Shown here piece after piece: positions 61,350-64,000 of a stretch of 64,000 nt of DNA. Under the pieces are notes generated by a model that worked only from the letters and a program-made list of their open reading frames with translations, made no database searches and was not told the DNA's origin. The stretch lies in assembly GCF_018688315.1 (NCBI RefSeq), contig NZ_CP061315.1:1488001-1552000 (forward strand), in the 5' to 3' direction. Source of the DNA: Polynucleobacter sp. AP-Kolm-20A-A1 (lineage in GTDB: Bacteria > Pseudomonadota > Gammaproteobacteria > Burkholderiales > Burkholderiaceae). The position numbers were made by a program, and so were the translations under genes. Numbering within the stretch: position 1 is the stretch's first letter; each line of letters begins with the position of its first letter.

Positions 61350-62333
61350 TTACTCGCCTGCAATCTTCTTCTCTCTAATCAATCTACCCCAAGTGGCAGA
61401 TTCTTTGGCCATATATTTTGCAAGCTCTTCACGTGAAGTGGGCATTGGCGTCAGGCCATGATCATTTAATTGGCTTATAACATCAGGTGACTTTAGTACC
61501 TTCACAATCTCAACATTCCAGCGATCCAAGATCGGGGCCGGGACCTTAGAAGATGCAACAAAAGCATACCAATTTGTAGCATTAAATCCAGGGAATCCAG
61601 ACTCAGCAATAGTAGGAACTTTTGGGAGCGACTTAAGACGCTGCGGACCGGTTACCGCCAGAGGTATGAGTTTGCCGTTTTCGATGTACGCCTTTGCTGT
61701 GCTGTAGGTTGAAAAATAAGCAGCCACCCTTTCGCCGAGCAAATCCTGCATTGCTGGGGCGCCGCCTTTGTAAGGGACATGCACAGTTTCAATACCGGCC
61801 ATTTCATCCAACAACTCTCCAGCCAGATGAGAGGCTGACCCTGGCCCAGTGGAGGCGTAATCTAATTTTTTGGGATTTTTCTTGGCATAGGCAATGTACT
61901 CTGCGAATGTCTTAATGCCAGCTCCAGAATTAACCACCAAAATATTTGGGAAGTTAACACCCATCGTAATAGGAGAAAGATCTTTAAAGGGATCGTAGGG
62001 CAACTTCATCATATGCGGAGCAATGGTGAGCGGCCCAACTGAGCCAAATAGGATAGTGCTGCCATCTGTCGGTCCGGTCGCGGCAAATTGATGTGCAATA
62101 TTTCCGCCTGCACCACCCCGGTTATCGACGACCACATTGGCGCCAATGTTCTCGCCCAGTTTTTTCGAGATGATCCGAGCCGCTGTATCTGCGGCCCCGC
62201 CCGCTGCAAATCCGACAACCATAGTGATCGTCTTTTTAGGCGGGAATTCTTGAGAGTACGCTGAGTAACTAAGCGCCCCTAAAGCAATACATAGGAATTG
62301 ATTAAGGATTTTTTTCATTTTCATAGCAATCAT
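61350..62333 (-). CDS. Bug/TctC-family tripartite tricarboxylate receptor (4 of 4), with tcuAB
   Basis: 327 residues with a signal peptide ending near SAYSQEFPPKK. Family motifs: ITMVVGFAAGGAADTAARI, VVVDNRGGAGGNIAHQFA and LLDEMAGIETVHVPYKGG. It lies six bases behind tcuB on the same strand and ends the operon, so it probably captures the tricarballylate or citrate-type substrate of TcuAB. In Salmonella a TcuC permease takes this place; here a binding protein is used. The start MIAMKMKK has three possible ATGs. Confidence 0.94.
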   Translation of the reverse strand: MIAMKMKKILNQFLCIALGALSYSAYSQEFPPKKTITMVVGFAAGGAADTAARIISKKLGENIGANVVVDNRGGAGGNIAHQFAATGPTDGSTILFGSVGPLTIAPHMMKLPYDPFKDLSPITMGVNFPNILVVNSGAGIKTFAEYIAYAKKNPKKLDYASTGPGSASHLAGELLDEMAGIETVHVPYKGGAPAMQDLLGERVAAYFSTYSTAKAYIENGKLIPLAVTGPQRLKSLPKVPTIAESGFPGFNATNWYAFVASSKVPAPILDRWNVEIVKVLKSPDVISQLNDHGLTPMPTSREELAKYMAKESATWGRLIREKKIAGE

Positions 62334-62339
62334 TATTTA

Positions 62340-63485
62340 TTAATCTCCACTTAAGCCAAGTTTATTCGGCTGGCGTTTCTCAATTGCATTCTTTAAAAGC
62401 GCTGCAAGTCTATAGAACCCATGCGCAAATTTCCCATAGGGCATTGTTAAAAAGAAACCCATTACAAAACCCAAATGAATAGCAAGCAATGCGGGCATAG
62501 CCCCAGTGTCCCGATAGGCCAATAAAGCCAAGCCTGAGGCGCTAATTAAAAAAAGTAACGCAATAAACGCTCTATCCATGGGCTTTTGTGTTGCATCACC
62601 ATGCTCAGAGTTTCGCTTGAAATTCAAATACAACAAACCTGCAGGGCCAATTAATAAGCCAATGCCGCCAAGAGTACCCAAAATTACAGGTAAGCTGTTG
62701 AGCGCATATGGGGCATGCAAGCCCAGCAAGTAGTGATACAAAGTTGCTACGCTCGTAGCCGCAAAACAGAGCATGAAACCGTAGAAGGTGAAATGATGAA
62801 ATCGCTTACGCCACAAAGTAAAAGCATCATCCTCGTTATTGCACCCTTCTCCATGACCTCCGCCAAGATACTTCAAGGTTAATGCGTCATGTGTAGCTTC
62901 AGCTACAGCCCCACCCGAGGCCATGCCCGGAGCAATGCCTCGCCAAAAATTCTGCAAACCAATCAATAAAGCGATCACTGAAAAACCAAAAACTGCTCCG
63001 AACATAATGGCCAGCGTATTGTGAGAATAGATTGCGTAAAAGTTTCCCTTAAGCGGACCTGAAGTTAGGGTGCCGTTAACTATCAGCGTTAATAGCAAAA
63101 ATAGAATTAGTGAAAGCGAGGCAGCCATTGAGACAGCCACCCCGTTTGTTTTATATAAAGAGCCAAAAGATTTTGGCCATGCATAAGCAATATAGGTATC
63201 TTTGCGAACCTGAGCCATGACCCTTGGGATATTGACTGCAAACTCATGTGGGGGGGCGTATTGGCAAGCATGCAAGCAAGCCCCACAGTTATGGCAAAGA
63301 TTGGCCATGTAATTAACATCGGCAGGCAAAAACTCGATCCTACGTGTCATCGCAGGAAATACTGCGCAAAACCCCTCGCAGTAGCGACATGAGTTACAAA
63401 TAGTAAGCATGCGAGCAGCCTCTGCTTCTGGCGAATTTGAGCCCAAAGCACTTGCTTCCAAAATTAAGGATTTAAGTTGCTGCAT
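62340..63485 (-). CDS. tcuB: Tricarballylate/citrate utilization iron-sulfur membrane protein TcuB
   Basis: About 381 residues. Two [4Fe-4S] motifs near the N-terminus: [17 protein letters not shown] and [19 protein letters not shown]. About six membrane helices follow with His residues that may bind haem ([16 protein letters not shown]). TcuB oxidises the FADH2 of TcuA and passes electrons to quinone. I start at the ATG at 63485, preceded by AAAGGG; it overlaps the tcuA end by 14 bases. Matches the TcuB length of about 380. Confidence 0.93.
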   Translation of the reverse strand: MQQLKSLILEASALGSNSPEAEAARMLTICNSCRYCEGFCAVFPAMTRRIEFLPADVNYMANLCHNCGACLHACQYAPPHEFAVNIPRVMAQVRKDTYIAYAWPKSFGSLYKTNGVAVSMAASLSLILFLLLTLIVNGTLTSGPLKGNFYAIYSHNTLAIMFGAVFGFSVIALLIGLQNFWRGIAPGMASGGAVAEATHDALTLKYLGGGHGEGCNNEDDAFTLWRKRFHHFTFYGFMLCFAATSVATLYHYLLGLHAPYALNSLPVILGTLGGIGLLIGPAGLLYLNFKRNSEHGDATQKPMDRAFIALLFLISASGLALLAYRDTGAMPALLAIHLGFVMGFFLTMPYGKFAHGFYRLAALLKNAIEKRQPNKLGLSGD

Positions 63486-64000
63486 GTATATTGCCCTTTT
63501 GATGTAGTGCTGCTTTTGCTGCTTCACTCCCGGCTGCGCGTCCAAACACTGTACCGATTGCCATACCAATACCTGCTGCGTATCCTTTGCCTAAAACATT
63601 TCCAGCCATCATTTCTCCGGCAACAAAAAGATTTTCGCTTGGCAGATCATTGAAACGAACCGCTGCAGTTTCATCGGTTTTTAAACCTAAATAGGTAAAT
63701 GTGACGCCAGGCCGAACTGCATAGCCATAAAAAGGCCCCTTATTGATTGGCAGTGCCCAATGGGTTTTTGGTGGCTCCAAACCTTCGGTATGACAGTCAT
63801 CCATGATCGTATGGTCAAAAGTGCCAACTCGACATGCTGCGTTATACGAATTAATAGTTTGTACTAATGCGCCTCGATCCAAGCCAAGCTTATCCGCCAA
63901 CTCTTCTAAGGTATCCGCCTTCTCACCCGGGAATACCGGCGGCATAAAACGACCCAACACTTTTGAATCAATGATGGAGTAGCCAATCTGACTAGGCTGC
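63472..64000 (-). CDS. tcuA: FAD-dependent tricarballylate dehydrogenase TcuA (partial at right edge)
   Basis: The reverse frame is open from the stop at 63472 to the window edge, 176 codons of the C-terminal part; the N-terminus lies outside. The FAD/succinate dehydrogenase-type end is visible: [43 protein letters not shown] and [23 protein letters not shown]. TcuA oxidises tricarballylate to cis-aconitate in Salmonella. First gene of the tcuA-tcuB-Bug run. The close relation with other fumarate-reductase-like flavoproteins leaves some doubt on substrate. Confidence 0.92.
   Translation of the reverse strand, partial: QPSQIGYSIIDSKVLGRFMPPVFPGEKADTLEELADKLGLDRGALVQTINSYNAACRVGTFDHTIMDDCHTEGLEPPKTHWALPINKGPFYGYAVRPGVTFTYLGLKTDETAAVRFNDLPSENLFVAGEMMAGNVLGKGYAAGIGMAIGTVFGRAAGSEAAKAALHQKGNIHAAT

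Overview
The window looks like a piece of the chromosome of a free-living betaproteobacterium of the Burkholderiaceae, most like Polynucleobacter. This is inferred from moderate-to-low GC, dense short-spaced genes, four Bug/TctC-type tripartite-tricarboxylate receptors, two TAXI-type TRAP receptors, a phasin, and the gene order of its cbb3 oxidase and cytochrome c maturation clusters. I see no rRNA, tRNA, CRISPR array, insertion sequence, phage gene or origin. No stretch longer than about 300 bases lacks a gene once the small genes are included; the longest plain gap is about 215 bases at 11264-11478.

Layout. 1-2.8 kb: a YgiD-type dioxygenase cut by the left edge, two unrecognised small genes, a site-2 protease, and a cytochrome c'/cytochrome b pair. 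2.8-11.3 kb: an MFS transporter, a hydroxyacyl-CoA-type dehydrogenase, then a run that reads like uptake and breakdown of an acidic sugar or hydroxy acid: D-2-hydroxyacid dehydrogenase, DHDPS-family lyase, TAXI receptor, fused TRAP permease and a convergent enolase-superfamily dehydratase. 11.5-16.3 kb: an M23 peptidase, a universal stress protein, DUF2177, a SulP transporter and a SafE-like protein.

16.4-26.4 kb is a complete microaerobic respiration locus. It holds fnr facing ccoN-O-Q-P-G-H plus an unknown 86-residue membrane protein, with ccoS, ccoI and an MFS gene upstream. CcoQ and CcoS were found by reading the gaps. A perfect FNR site with a matching -10 element precedes ccoN. 26.4-33.1 kb holds Bug receptors, a split AtuA pair, a 2OG-Fe(II) oxygenase, an orphan TAXI receptor and an SDR. 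33.1-39.9 kb is an uninterrupted ccmABCDEFGHI operon that would supply haem to CcoO, CcoP and cytochrome c'.

40-53 kb is largely stress-related: a MarR/DoxX/flavodoxin operon with a clear operator, quinone reductase, SodC, a DUF3833/chalcone-isomerase-like/DCC trio, DUF2237, a histone-deacetylase-like amidohydrolase, phasin, SYLF lipoprotein, an Ntn-type amide hydrolase, and ahpC-ahpF-nitroreductase with unusual RNA structure between ahpC and ahpF. 53-64 kb has further Bug receptors, an OsmC-YcaO fusion, GST, secreted alpha/beta hydrolases, a double cupin, an SDR, and a tricarballylate/citrate-type tcuA-tcuB-Bug operon running off the right edge.

Function as a whole: O2-sensing control of a high-affinity oxidase together with its haem and copper supply, peroxide and electrophile defence, and scavenging of small organic acids through high-affinity binding-protein systems. 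No wholly new multi-gene system is evident. The strongest leads are the FNR-ccoN promoter, the exclusive hairpins in ahpCF, the OsmC-YcaO fusion, the MFS gene coupled to ccoI, and the unknown small membrane protein coupled to ccoH.
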